From a virus: a stretch of DNA of 49,931 nucleotides. The notes beneath the pieces are model-generated. The model saw only the letters and a list, made by a program, of their open reading frames with translations, had not been told where the DNA came from and did no database searches. The stretch spans positions 1 through 49,931 of IMG/VR virus record IMGVR_UViG_3300030117_001273; one strand, 5' to 3'. A program made the position numbers and the translations under genes. How positions within the stretch are numbered: the first letter of the stretch is position 1; each line of letters starts with the position of its first letter. Below are positions 13,497 through 22,229 of this stretch, piece by piece.

Positions 13497-15417
13497 TTAC
13501 TTACCCACAGACTACCAAAATTTTATAGCTCTTTCTAGATATGCTAGATGGAGAGAGGATGAACAAAGAAGAGAAACGTGGTCGGAAACTGTGGACAGGT
13601 ATTTTAATTATATGGTAAATCATTTAAAAATTAATCATAACTATACTATAACTAAAGCATTGAAAGAAAAATTAACTGATAGTGTTATGTCTCTTGGTGT
13701 TATGCCAAGCATGAGAGCATTAATGACATCAGGGGTAGCTTTAGATAGATGTCATGTTGCAGGATATAATTGTAGTTACATACCTGTGGATAGTCCTCGT
13801 TCTTTTGATGAATGTATGTATATACTTATGAATGGCACAGGTGTAGGATTCTCTGTTGAGAGAGAAAACGTAGATAAACTACCCATAGTCAATGAACACT
13901 TTGAAGAAAGCACAACAGTAATAACTGTAGCAGATAGTAGACAAGGTTGGTGTAGAGCATTACGTGAATTAATTGCTATGTTGTATGTAGGGCAGATTCC
14001 TAAATGGGATATATCAGGAGTTAGACCTGCAGGTGCTAGACTAAAAACGTTTGGTGGTAGAGCATCAGGACCTGCTCCACTAGAAGAACTGTTTGACTTT
14101 TGTATTGAAAAATTTAAGAATGCAAGAAACAGAAGATTATTTCCGATTGAGTGCCACGATATTATGTGCAAGATAGGAGAAGTTGTAGTTGTAGGTGGTG
14201 TCAGACGTTCTGCACTTATATCTTTATCCAACTTAGGAGATGACCAAATGCGTCATGCTAAGTCAGGTCAATGGTGGGAGAATGAAGGACAAAGAGCATT
14301 AGCCAATAACTCTGTAGCATTCAAAGGTAAGCCTGAAATGGGTACATTTATGAGAGAATGGACATCCTTATATGAATCTAAATCAGGTGAACGTGGTATA
14401 TTTAATCGTAAAGCAGCTAAAGTAAAAGCGTCAGAGAATGGTAGAAGGGATACAAATTATGAATTTGGTTGTAATCCTTGTAGTGAAATTATACTTAGAC
14501 CCTATCAATTCTGTAATTTAACAGAGGTCGTGGCTCGTGCAACTGATGGAATAGAAGCACTAAAAGAAAAGGTACGTATGGCTACTATACTTGGCACATT
14601 CCAATCTACACTTACAGATTTTAAATATCTACGTAAAGTATGGAAAGAAAATACTGAAGAAGAAAGATTACTAGGAGTTTCCCTAACAGGTATTCTTGAT
14701 TGTCCTGTTCTAAATAATGTTTATTATGAATTAGAAGATGTATTAATAGAACTAAAGAAAGTAGCAGTAGAAACAAATAAAAAGATTGCTAAAGATTTAG
14801 GCATATCACAGTCAACTGCTATAACTTGTATCAAACCAAGTGGTACAGTTAGTCAATTAGTTGACAGTGCTAGTGGTATACATGCGAGACATAATCCATT
14901 CTACATTAGAACTGTACGTGGAGATAACAAAGACCCTATTACACAATTTATGACAGAAGCAGGTATTCCTGCAGAACCTGATGTTATGAAACCTGATAGC
15001 ACGACTGTCTTTAGTTTTCCTATGAAATCACCTGCAGGTGCTATAACTAGGACAAAGATGACTGCTATAGAGCAACTAAATTATTGGCTCTTGTTTCAAA
15101 GGCATTGGTGTGAGCATAAACCATCCGTTACTATTTCTGTAAAAGAAGATGAATGGATGGAAGTAGGTGCTTGGGTGTACAAAAACTTTGATGAGGTATC
15201 AGGTATATCCTTTTTACCTTTCAGTGAGCATACCTATAAACAAGCACCTTATCAAGACATAGATGAAAATCAGTATAAAAAACTTATGGATTCTATGCCA
15301 AAGTCTATTGATTGGAGTAAATTACAAGACTTTGAAAAAGAAGATACCACAAGTGGTAGCAAAGAACTTGCGTGTACTGCAGGTGCATGTGAGATAGTTG
15401 ACATTGAAGCTAGTTAA
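13486..15417 (+). CDS. nrdJ: Adenosylcobalamin-dependent (class II) ribonucleotide reductase
   Basis: Reduces ribonucleotides to deoxyribonucleotides for phage DNA, using vitamin B12 to start the radical. At 643 residues it resembles the monomeric RTPR type, which acts on triphosphates. The radical-site set is NPCSE (Asn330, Cys332, Glu334) with the disulfide partners Cys96 and Cys343. GTGVGFSVE and KPSGTVSQLVDSASG form the barrel and substrate loop. The C-terminal shuttle cysteines are Cys630 and Cys635 in ACTAGACE. No thioredoxin or glutaredoxin gene is recognised here, so host reductants are likely used. It overlaps the previous gene by 11 bases. Confidence 0.93.
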   Translation: MKSNYLPTDYQNFIALSRYARWREDEQRRETWSETVDRYFNYMVNHLKINHNYTITKALKEKLTDSVMSLGVMPSMRALMTSGVALDRCHVAGYNCSYIPVDSPRSFDECMYILMNGTGVGFSVERENVDKLPIVNEHFEESTTVITVADSRQGWCRALRELIAMLYVGQIPKWDISGVRPAGARLKTFGGRASGPAPLEELFDFCIEKFKNARNRRLFPIECHDIMCKIGEVVVVGGVRRSALISLSNLGDDQMRHAKSGQWWENEGQRALANNSVAFKGKPEMGTFMREWTSLYESKSGERGIFNRKAAKVKASENGRRDTNYEFGCNPCSEIILRPYQFCNLTEVVARATDGIEALKEKVRMATILGTFQSTLTDFKYLRKVWKENTEEERLLGVSLTGILDCPVLNNVYYELEDVLIELKKVAVETNKKIAKDLGISQSTAITCIKPSGTVSQLVDSASGIHARHNPFYIRTVRGDNKDPITQFMTEAGIPAEPDVMKPDSTTVFSFPMKSPAGAITRTKMTAIEQLNYWLLFQRHWCEHKPSVTISVKEDEWMEVGAWVYKNFDEVSGISFLPFSEHTYKQAPYQDIDENQYKKLMDSMPKSIDWSKLQDFEKEDTTSGSKELACTAGACEIVDIEAS

Positions 15418-15426
15418 CGTTATATT
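15398..15426 (+). promoter_or_regulatory. Sigma70-like promoter before the MazG operon
   Basis: TTGACA at 15398-15403, a 17-bp spacer and TATATT at 15421-15426 match 11 of 12 bases. The -35 lies in the last codons of the reductase gene. A start near 15433 gives a short leader with AAAGGAG before ATG 15456. Confidence 0.6.
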
Positions 15427-15455
15427 TTAAATTATTAATATAAAGGAGATAATGA

Positions 15456-15716
15456 ATGAGAGAAATGTTTTTAGCAGCATTAAAATCCTACTACGTAGGA
15501 AACATAAATAAACATCTAGCTAACGTAGAAGTATATATGCGTCAACCTGTGGGTGTAGGAGAACACTCAGACGTAGTAGAAACGCTAGATAAAGAGATGG
15601 ATAAAATAGCCATGAATGATGATAAATTAAACATGGTTATTAAATATCTAGAACCTAAACCAAAAACACAGGAGAGTTCTGATGAGAAAAAAGAAGCGAA
15701 GTCCCAATCTAAGTAA
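15456..15716 (+). CDS. Conserved small phage protein
   Basis: An 86-residue protein. The first 60 residues (MREMFLAALKSYYVGNINKH, then NVEVYMRQPVGVGEHSD) resemble a small family I know from marine phages and larger myoviruses, with no assigned function. The last 25 residues are a Lys/Glu/Gln tail. It follows a sigma70-like promoter and a strong AAAGGAGAT ribosome site, so it leads the MazG operon. It overlaps the next gene by 35 bases. Confidence 0.65.
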   Translation: MREMFLAALKSYYVGNINKHLANVEVYMRQPVGVGEHSDVVETLDKEMDKIAMNDDKLNMVIKYLEPKPKTQESSDEKKEAKSQSK

Positions 15717-15954
15717 ATATGATGCTCCTTTAAAAATTCAATTTGAAAGAGGAGTAAATGCTTTTAAAGGTAAGCAGTATATTAGAAATATTAATATTGT
15801 AAAAGTAATAGCTACCGTCAGTCCCTATAAAGAAAATACAATGCAACATAGGGAATGGCAAAGAGGATATAACTTTGCATATTTTAAAAATTTGGAGAGG
15901 GTAAAACGTGAAGAAGCTAGAAGAAGAAGCCAAGAAGTTCATGCAGTTGCATAA
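15682..15954 (+). CDS. Conserved small basic phage protein
   Basis: A 90-residue basic protein starting with KKKRSPN at ATG 15682, behind ACAGGAG. The central NTMQHREWQRGYNFAYFKNL segment looks like a conserved marine-phage motif, but I know no function. The basic ends suggest nucleic acid binding. It overlaps the preceding gene by 35 bases and MazG by 47 bases, showing tight packing. Confidence 0.6.
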   Translation: MRKKKRSPNLSKYDAPLKIQFERGVNAFKGKQYIRNINIVKVIATVSPYKENTMQHREWQRGYNFAYFKNLERVKREEARRRSQEVHAVA

Positions 15955-16270
15955 CAAGAGTATGATAACTGCAGATGAGTATCAAAGAAAGGCAAGGGAA
16001 ACTGCAATATATCCAAAGAAGGAAGCACTACCCTACCTTTCGCTTGGTCTTGTTAGCGAAGCAGGTGAAGTTGCAGGTAAAGTTAAAAAACTTATTCGTG
16101 ATGGAACAGAGTCAGATGTAGCATCCGAAGTAGGAGATGTATTATGGTACTGTGCCATGTTAGCCTCTGAGGTAAATGTTAGTCTTGGAAAAATAATGGA
16201 AAATAATTTGGAGAAGTTAAATGACAGAAAACGAAGAGGAAAACTACAAGGTTCAGGAGACACTCGTTAA
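15908..16270 (+). CDS. mazG: MazG-like nucleoside triphosphate pyrophosphohydrolase
   Basis: Hydrolyses NTPs or dNTPs to monophosphates and pyrophosphate. Phage MazG proteins are proposed to adjust nucleotide pools or the stress alarmone response. The metal-binding four-helix motif is ExxE (Glu51, Glu54 in SEAGEVAGKVKKL) followed by ExxD (Glu74, Asp77 in EVGDVLWYCAM). At 120 residues it is a single MazG domain. I accept the GTG start at 15908 because GGAGAGGG lies just upstream. Later ATG codons at 15941 and 15962 are alternatives. It overlaps the following membrane protein gene by 50 bases. Confidence 0.88.
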   Translation: MKKLEEEAKKFMQLHNKSMITADEYQRKARETAIYPKKEALPYLSLGLVSEAGEVAGKVKKLIRDGTESDVASEVGDVLWYCAMLASEVNVSLGKIMENNLEKLNDRKRRGKLQGSGDTR

Positions 16271-16514
16271 TAAAGTTACACCTGTACATGACTTGTCATG
16301 GTATCTGAAATGGTCAGGCTCACTCTTGATTATGTCAGGTATCATCTGCAGGTCTGCAGGTGTTTTACCTTTTTATGATTTAGTAGCATCGTGTATAGGT
16401 ACAGGACTACTAACAGGCATGGCATACCTATGGCATGATAGAGCATTGCTTACAGTGAATGGGGTAGCATGTGCTTCATTAGCCATGGGTATCATGCGTT
16501 CTTTATTTACTTAA
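16221..16514 (+). CDS. Small multi-span membrane protein
   Basis: A 97-residue protein with a polar acidic N terminus and about three hydrophobic helices from residue 27 onward (WSGSLLIMSGIICRSAGV, GTGLLTGMAYLW, NGVACASLAMGIM). The WYLKW-GS plus RSAG pattern resembles small conserved membrane proteins of marine phages (DUF6552-like, by eye). Function is unknown. It is the last gene of the plus-strand arm. Its stop at 16512-16514 lies inside the end of the opposing gene, an 8-base tail-to-tail overlap. Confidence 0.6.
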   Translation: MTENEEENYKVQETLVNKVTPVHDLSWYLKWSGSLLIMSGIICRSAGVLPFYDLVASCIGTGLLTGMAYLWHDRALLTVNGVACASLAMGIMRSLFT

Positions 16515-19500
16515 ATATATTTTGATCTTTAGATTTACCTAATTCTTGCATTATTGTAATGTCCATATTGGGAGAGCCTTTTTTATATAACACCTTACCA
16601 TCTTTATCTAATATATCTTCAGGATAAGTAGGTGTAACTACAATATCTCTATCAAATAACTTTTTAAATTGTGAGATTGCTCTACTTCTAAATAAAGGTG
16701 GTTTTCTTCTAAAAGAAGTTATTTGTTGTTCAAATAAACCCATGGACACTTCAAATCTTTTTTCTTCTGCACTTAATTCTTTTCTTACTGGAAAGAAGTA
16801 TTTAAGATCTCCAAAATATTCTTTAGCACCTTGTATATTGTCTTTTATAAAAGATCTAATGTCTTTTCTCAATTCTATTCTATTTAACTTATTAGGATCA
16901 TCATCAGACAAATTATTATTACTATCTATTTTTGATTTGACTACCTCGGCTATTGCAGGTATAGCTATTTGCAGTAATTTATTTTGTCTATCTCTTACAA
17001 ATACAGAACCTGCTTTTGAAGACAATTCAAAAGTATCAAAACCAAATTGTTTAAATATATCTGCAGGTGGTGGATCTTGTTCATAGTAGGATAAACCAAA
17101 AGCTAATTTCATACCCGGATTTATTCTTTTTTTGCCATCAGGGTCAAAGGCATATACCTTATCATTTAACTGTGCTTCATCTGCAGGTGACATTAGACCT
17201 CTTCTTCTAAAAGGTCTAGTAAATGCTTTTTTAAAAGCACCATAAAATGTTAAGTCTGTTTCTTCGGCAGTTTCTTTTGTCATATCTGTTCTAAGACCTA
17301 ATGCTCTTTCAGCATCAATGACCATTCCATAAGGAACTACATATCTTTGTATATAATTACCTAAACCAGATCCGACACCAGTTCCTATTTTTTCGTCTTT
17401 AGTTAAATCACTGTCGGAAACTATTTTAGCAAAATCTTCTATTACAGAAAACTCCCTACCTACTCTTAAATTACTACCTAAAAAAGTTTCTAATATTTCT
17501 TTTCCACTCAATAAATTTGTAGTGCCTAGCATATCAAATCCATTTTTAAATTTTTCTGAAGTTTTAGCAGATGGATCAGTAGAATACCCTTCTAAAAATA
17601 CATTAGCTAATCTAGCTAGATATCTAAATTGTCTTACAGGAAATTCAGGTGTTGAATCTATTTCTTTTCCTTCACCCATCAAGATCTTTCTATAATCTTT
17701 TGCAGAAAATTGGCTTTTATCATATTCCATCATAGCGTACAAAGCACCTAATCCTACTATATTTTTAGTTATTAAATCTCTATCTACATCATCTAACTTT
17801 GAAAATACTTTTTTTTGAGTAAGTATTCTTCTTAACGGAACACCTAAATATGCACCCCCTGCATATTTTCCCATTAATTCAAGTGAAGTAAAAAAGAATC
17901 TAGGAAAAGCAGCCATAGGCAATGCAGTAAGACCTGACCTAGCTAGTGCATTACTTATACTTCTAAAGACACCTATCTGAGGTTGTGATGCATACGTGTT
18001 TCTCAAAGCATTTTCTATGGAGTCTGTAACTAACTCTTCAAATCTTCTAGCATTTTTTGGTTTTACAGAACTAGCGTTTTCTAAAAAGTCATTAAGTTTA
18101 CCCCCTTCTAACTCTTTTATAAAATCTAAACCATACTCCTTCCTAACTAAATTTTCTAAAGTTGAATCAAAGTAAGAGGTTCGTATTAAGTGTTCTTGCC
18201 ATCTGTTAGCGAAGTTTAACATATTTACAAAGTCTTCACCTTCACTTAATAAAAAATCTATAGTTTTACCAAAGCGACTAGTAGCCTCACCTCTACCTGT
18301 TACCTTTTGAATCTCATTCAAGGTGTTATATAATTTTTCATATCCATCTGCAAACTGAGGTCGGTTTAGTAAAAATTCTGAAAACTCTCTGTAGTCACCC
18401 ATATCATCATACAAATAACGCATATGCATAAAACTATTTTTCCAATTTTTAGGACTCATAAGTTGAGCAGTGCCTTTTAGAAAAGAACCATTTCCCATTT
18501 GATATACAGCAGTATCCATAACATTTCCCAATCCTTCCATGGGAGCACGATATAGAGCAGACCTTATATTACGAGCCATGGTTGCTATCTGTGTAACCAT
18601 AGCACCTCTACCTATGTTAACAAACCTTAACCAATATTTCCAAGCTAAAGGCTTCTCGTTAATTTTTTTCATTTCCTCTGCGTGGATAAGCCTCTCACCA
18701 ACTCTTTGTGCCTTCTTCATTTGAGAGAACTTTTGAAGAACAGAACCTGCGTCTGATCCTGATCCTATAACTGATAACATATATTTTTCATAAGGTAAAT
18801 TATACTTTACTAGTAAATCAGTTAACTCAGAACTTGCCTGTAACTCCTTATTAACTGTAAGTTTAAATAAGTCATCAATTAAAGTTTGACCTTTACCAAA
18901 AGCATTAGGATTTTTCTTACTTAGATCGTGAACAATAGCAACTAATGGATCTAAAGCATCTTCGGTTAGTATAGGATTAAGTAGTGGATTTTCTTTAATT
19001 CCAAGCATTTGTAAGTCATCTACATATTCTTTATAATTAGTATTAGCTATCTCTTTAGTTTGATTCTTTCCTACAATTCTAGCTTTTGCAGGATCTAGTG
19101 TTAATCTACCAAAAGCCATTTTAGATATTAATTTATCAGGGTCAATGATATTATCAATGTCACCTGTGCTTCTAGCACCTATCTTTTGTTCAAATGCTTT
19201 AATTAAATTTTCTTTTATTTTTAAGTTTTTGTCTGCTACCTCTTTAGCTTTTTGCTTTGCTTTAGCTTCTGCAGTATAAGTTGCCTGTTTTATTTTTTGT
19301 GTGTTAAATCTTCTATCATGCAATGCTTGTGCTACAGTAGCAGTTTTTAATATTTTCTTTTGTTTTTTAATCTCTGCATTAGCTATTTCGTCTGCAGCCT
19401 TTTTTGCAGTCTTAACTGTGGCAGCTAATTTAACGAAAGGAGCAGCCTCAGTTACCTCAAGGGCAGCACCTACATCCCCTGTAAATCTTTTTGCAGCAGT

Positions 19501-20229
19501 CTTTGCATCCATATTTATGGCTTTAGTTGCACCACCATCTGTCAACTCATCAATAGTTTCATGAACAGATTGATAGGCATCTGCAGTTGCTCCTCTTACA
19601 TAATTAAATGCATTCATAAAATAACCTATGGCATCAAGACCTGTTTCACCAAAGGTATTTACATATGTCCTAAATATAGGTCGCTTTGATAAGTCTTCCT
19701 TGAGCATATTTTTTGTCTGTTCTTCAACAGACACATAATTTTTAAAACGTAAGGGGAGTTTTGCTTTTGTTACATTCTCTTTAAACTGTTCTAGTTCATC
19801 TTTAGTTCTGTAACGTAGGGAATATAGTTCAGGAGCAAGAGGAGTTCCATCTTCTGTTGTAGTCACTTCTGTGACAATACCTGCTTCCTCTGCACCTATC
19901 TTATCAATTAATTTACCGTCTTCAAAAAAGTCAGGAAACTCTTTTGAGTACATGTCTATTAATTGTAGTTGAGTCATCTTTGGTTTAAATGCAGGTAATA
20001 TTACAGGGTCTTTTTCTTGAGTTACAACTGTTTGTGTTGTATCTTTTTGACTAAAAAAATCTTCTGCACTAAGTGTATTAGAAACTCCTTGTTGCGTAAC
20101 ACTGCTTACACCTGATTTTTTTTTACCACTAAAAAACTCATCTGTAGACATAGTGTTAGAAGCAACTTTTATGGAATCATCTTTTTCAGTATCTTCACTA
20201 AAAAAGGTCTCTGCTGAAACTGCACTCAT
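16507..20229 (-). CDS. Large internal or ejected virion protein (probable)
   Basis: A 1240-residue protein at the distal end of the virion gene cluster, where T7-like phages keep their large ejected core proteins. No enzyme motif is evident. Three short repeats mark the N terminus: SAETFFS (5-11), STDEFFS (28-34) and SAEDFFS (54-60), each followed by Lys/Asp-rich linkers. A Lys/Ala-rich helical stretch follows at about 270-345. The rest is mixed helical. Length, position and repeats support an internal virion protein delivered with the DNA; this is inference. It overlaps the opposing membrane protein gene by 8 bases. Confidence 0.6.
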   Translation of the reverse strand: MSAVSAETFFSEDTEKDDSIKVASNTMSTDEFFSGKKKSGVSSVTQQGVSNTLSAEDFFSQKDTTQTVVTQEKDPVILPAFKPKMTQLQLIDMYSKEFPDFFEDGKLIDKIGAEEAGIVTEVTTTEDGTPLAPELYSLRYRTKDELEQFKENVTKAKLPLRFKNYVSVEEQTKNMLKEDLSKRPIFRTYVNTFGETGLDAIGYFMNAFNYVRGATADAYQSVHETIDELTDGGATKAINMDAKTAAKRFTGDVGAALEVTEAAPFVKLAATVKTAKKAADEIANAEIKKQKKILKTATVAQALHDRRFNTQKIKQATYTAEAKAKQKAKEVADKNLKIKENLIKAFEQKIGARSTGDIDNIIDPDKLISKMAFGRLTLDPAKARIVGKNQTKEIANTNYKEYVDDLQMLGIKENPLLNPILTEDALDPLVAIVHDLSKKNPNAFGKGQTLIDDLFKLTVNKELQASSELTDLLVKYNLPYEKYMLSVIGSGSDAGSVLQKFSQMKKAQRVGERLIHAEEMKKINEKPLAWKYWLRFVNIGRGAMVTQIATMARNIRSALYRAPMEGLGNVMDTAVYQMGNGSFLKGTAQLMSPKNWKNSFMHMRYLYDDMGDYREFSEFLLNRPQFADGYEKLYNTLNEIQKVTGRGEATSRFGKTIDFLLSEGEDFVNMLNFANRWQEHLIRTSYFDSTLENLVRKEYGLDFIKELEGGKLNDFLENASSVKPKNARRFEELVTDSIENALRNTYASQPQIGVFRSISNALARSGLTALPMAAFPRFFFTSLELMGKYAGGAYLGVPLRRILTQKKVFSKLDDVDRDLITKNIVGLGALYAMMEYDKSQFSAKDYRKILMGEGKEIDSTPEFPVRQFRYLARLANVFLEGYSTDPSAKTSEKFKNGFDMLGTTNLLSGKEILETFLGSNLRVGREFSVIEDFAKIVSDSDLTKDEKIGTGVGSGLGNYIQRYVVPYGMVIDAERALGLRTDMTKETAEETDLTFYGAFKKAFTRPFRRRGLMSPADEAQLNDKVYAFDPDGKKRINPGMKLAFGLSYYEQDPPPADIFKQFGFDTFELSSKAGSVFVRDRQNKLLQIAIPAIAEVVKSKIDSNNNLSDDDPNKLNRIELRKDIRSFIKDNIQGAKEYFGDLKYFFPVRKELSAEEKRFEVSMGLFEQQITSFRRKPPLFRSRAISQFKKLFDRDIVVTPTYPEDILDKDGKVLYKKGSPNMDITIMQELGKSKDQNIFK

Positions 20230-20234
20230 TTTAT

Positions 20235-21491
20235 CTACCTTGGTATTGGTTCAAAGACACCTTGCTTCATAGGGTCTTCAGCCTTAGGATTTGTTCTCAT
20301 GTAAATACCTCTCACGCCACCAAATTTATATACATGACCACTCAATAACATTGAATAGTTAATATTGTCTTTGGTACGAGGTCTGTTTGGATTAATTATA
20401 GGCACTTCAACAGCACTAACATTGTTAGCAAGAGGTATTGCAGTGGCTAAAAATTGAGCACTATCTTGTTGCTTTGCACTTATAGCACCTTTTACAAAGT
20501 TAGCAAAACTACTATTTAATACTGCTTGTTTAGCTTTTTCATAACCTTCTTTTTCTACACCTTGACCCATAGGTAATAAGACGCTACCATCTTGAGCAAA
20601 AGATATTGCACCAAAGTTAAAGTCAGTTTTATTTACTGCATCAGCGATAACAGTCTTGTAGTTGTTTCTCCAATCTGATACTTTCCACTTATATGGATCT
20701 AAACCAGTATTCTTTTTAATATCGGAAATATATTTACCTAACTTAGCTTCATTCAATTCATATGCTTGTACTTCTTTCATTGCATCAAGAGTGCTAATTG
20801 TTGGTTGTCTTTCAACTCTTGCAAGTTCAGGCATAGGACCTCTAAATTCCTCCATACCTGAAGGTAGAGATTCAGTAGCTACATTTCTTAAATGTGCTTC
20901 ATCAAAACCTGTACGGAAAATATTAGAACCATCATATATACTTAATGCCTTTATTATACCTTCAGGACTTTCATTAAAGTCCCCTAAGTTTGTACGTGTT
21001 GTAAATAGAGCAGCATCATCCATAGTCTCTTTTGTTTTTAAATTACCTAGATTCGCTAATCTGCTATTTACAAATGCACCTGTAGTCAATGGTATAAATT
21101 TATTTTTCTTTTTATATGCATCACTAGCTTGATTATACACTATTTGACTTAAAGCACTGCTCTGCTCATACGCTTTATCTATATTTTCTATTTTATTACC
21201 ATGATCTTTCAATAAAGCTCTACTTGCTGCAACCTTTTGACTATCAGTTAAGTTTGTATCAACAAAGTATTTATCAACAACCTGTTCTAATTGATCTTTT
21301 ATTTTTCTTCTTAATATTGTTGCTTTAGTTTTGTATTCACCTGCTCTAGGCACAGTTTTATCTACCCATGCTTTGAAGCCATCGTATATTTTATCTTGTC
21401 TTTCTTTTTCTAAAGCCTCTATTTTTTCTACTGCTGATCCTCCTGCAATAGCTAAACCTCTAAAAGTACCTAATGAACCGAATAAACTCAT
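20235..21491 (-). CDS. Hypothetical virion-arm protein, 418 aa
   Basis: A 418-residue protein of unknown function. It opens with a glycine-rich hydrophobic segment (LFGSLGTFRGLAIAGGSAVE) that could insert in a membrane. A long helical, Lys-rich domain to about residue 130 follows, then a mixed domain. Gene order in the tail/internal protein cluster, five bases upstream of the 1240-residue protein, suggests an internal or tail-tip protein acting with it. Its ATG overlaps the preceding stop by four bases. Confidence 0.55.
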   Translation of the reverse strand: MSLFGSLGTFRGLAIAGGSAVEKIEALEKERQDKIYDGFKAWVDKTVPRAGEYKTKATILRRKIKDQLEQVVDKYFVDTNLTDSQKVAASRALLKDHGNKIENIDKAYEQSSALSQIVYNQASDAYKKKNKFIPLTTGAFVNSRLANLGNLKTKETMDDAALFTTRTNLGDFNESPEGIIKALSIYDGSNIFRTGFDEAHLRNVATESLPSGMEEFRGPMPELARVERQPTISTLDAMKEVQAYELNEAKLGKYISDIKKNTGLDPYKWKVSDWRNNYKTVIADAVNKTDFNFGAISFAQDGSVLLPMGQGVEKEGYEKAKQAVLNSSFANFVKGAISAKQQDSAQFLATAIPLANNVSAVEVPIINPNRPRTKDNINYSMLLSGHVYKFGGVRGIYMRTNPKAEDPMKQGVFEPIPR

Positions 21492-22009
21492 TGCATCTCC
21501 TCCTCTATAGGTTCTCTAGACATAAGTCCTCTTTTAGGAATATCTTGAGTTACATCTTCTTTTAAATCTTCAACTACATCTTTAGTTAACATACCATCTT
21601 TGAGTAAATCTTGTTCTACTCTATTTAAGTCAGATTCAGTTATGTCCATATCTGTATAACTTTCTTGAGCATCCATCATATAATTAATACCTGCAGTATC
21701 TGCTAAACCTTTTATGTATTCTGTTATAATAGGATTCACTAAAACTGCAATATCTATAGTATGTTTTCCTTCCATAACACCTGCGAATGTTAGTGTTTCT
21801 GCTATAGTTGGTATGGCTACACCACTTTCTGCTACAGATAAAACATTATACATTAATTTATCATCTCCTATTCTAGTTAAATAAAAGTCTGCAGCTTCCT
21901 CTAATGTAGGAAACTGAGGTGGACTTTGCCAAGGTCTAGCTCCTAACTCATGTGTTAGTGCCATACCTGCTATTGGAGCATCTAATTCAGGTTCAAGTTT
22001 TATTGACAT
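21488..22009 (-). CDS. Hypothetical virion-arm protein, 173 aa
   Basis: A 173-residue protein, acidic overall. The C-terminal 50 residues are a highly charged Asp/Glu/Lys helix (LKEDVTQDIPKRG). The first half has hydrophobic stretches (GMALTHELGARPW, MYNVLSVAESGVAIP) but no clear transmembrane helix. I do not recognise the family. It overlaps both neighbours (17 bases upstream, 4 downstream), so it is translated with the internal protein group. Confidence 0.55.
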   Translation of the reverse strand: MSIKLEPELDAPIAGMALTHELGARPWQSPPQFPTLEEAADFYLTRIGDDKLMYNVLSVAESGVAIPTIAETLTFAGVMEGKHTIDIAVLVNPIITEYIKGLADTAGINYMMDAQESYTDMDITESDLNRVEQDLLKDGMLTKDVVEDLKEDVTQDIPKRGLMSREPIEEEMQ

Positions 22010-22229
22010 CTTTTTCCCCTTTTTTATTTTGAAAAGCCTCTCGTATAGCCATAACGTACTTTGAGCTAGTGTCTAAAGTATCTTCTCTACTAACCATTGT
22101 ACTTTGCCTTTTTAACAAACCTTTACCTTCAGATTTAGATGGTTTATCCATATTATTTTGTTGATACATTTTTATGTTTCTATCAGTAATAAACCAAGAT
22201 TTTCTGTTTGTGTCTATAGTTGATTTCAT
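21993..22229 (-). CDS. Hypothetical 78-aa basic protein
   Basis: A 78-residue, basic, polar protein rich in Lys, Ser, Asn and Thr, probably mostly disordered apart from a helix near YVMAIREAFQNKKG. The ATG overlaps the upstream stop by one base. It sits between the hendecad-repeat protein and the 173-residue protein. No function can be assigned; a small virion or assembly factor is possible. Confidence 0.5.
   Translation of the reverse strand: MKSTIDTNRKSWFITDRNIKMYQQNNMDKPSKSEGKGLLKRQSTMVSREDTLDTSSKYVMAIREAFQNKKGEKDVNKT

Noticed and set aside
19301-19564. Hydrophobic open frames on the plus strand opposite the virion genes
   Set aside because: They mirror Ala/Lys/Ser-rich coding strands, lack ribosome sites and recur opposite most long minus-strand genes.
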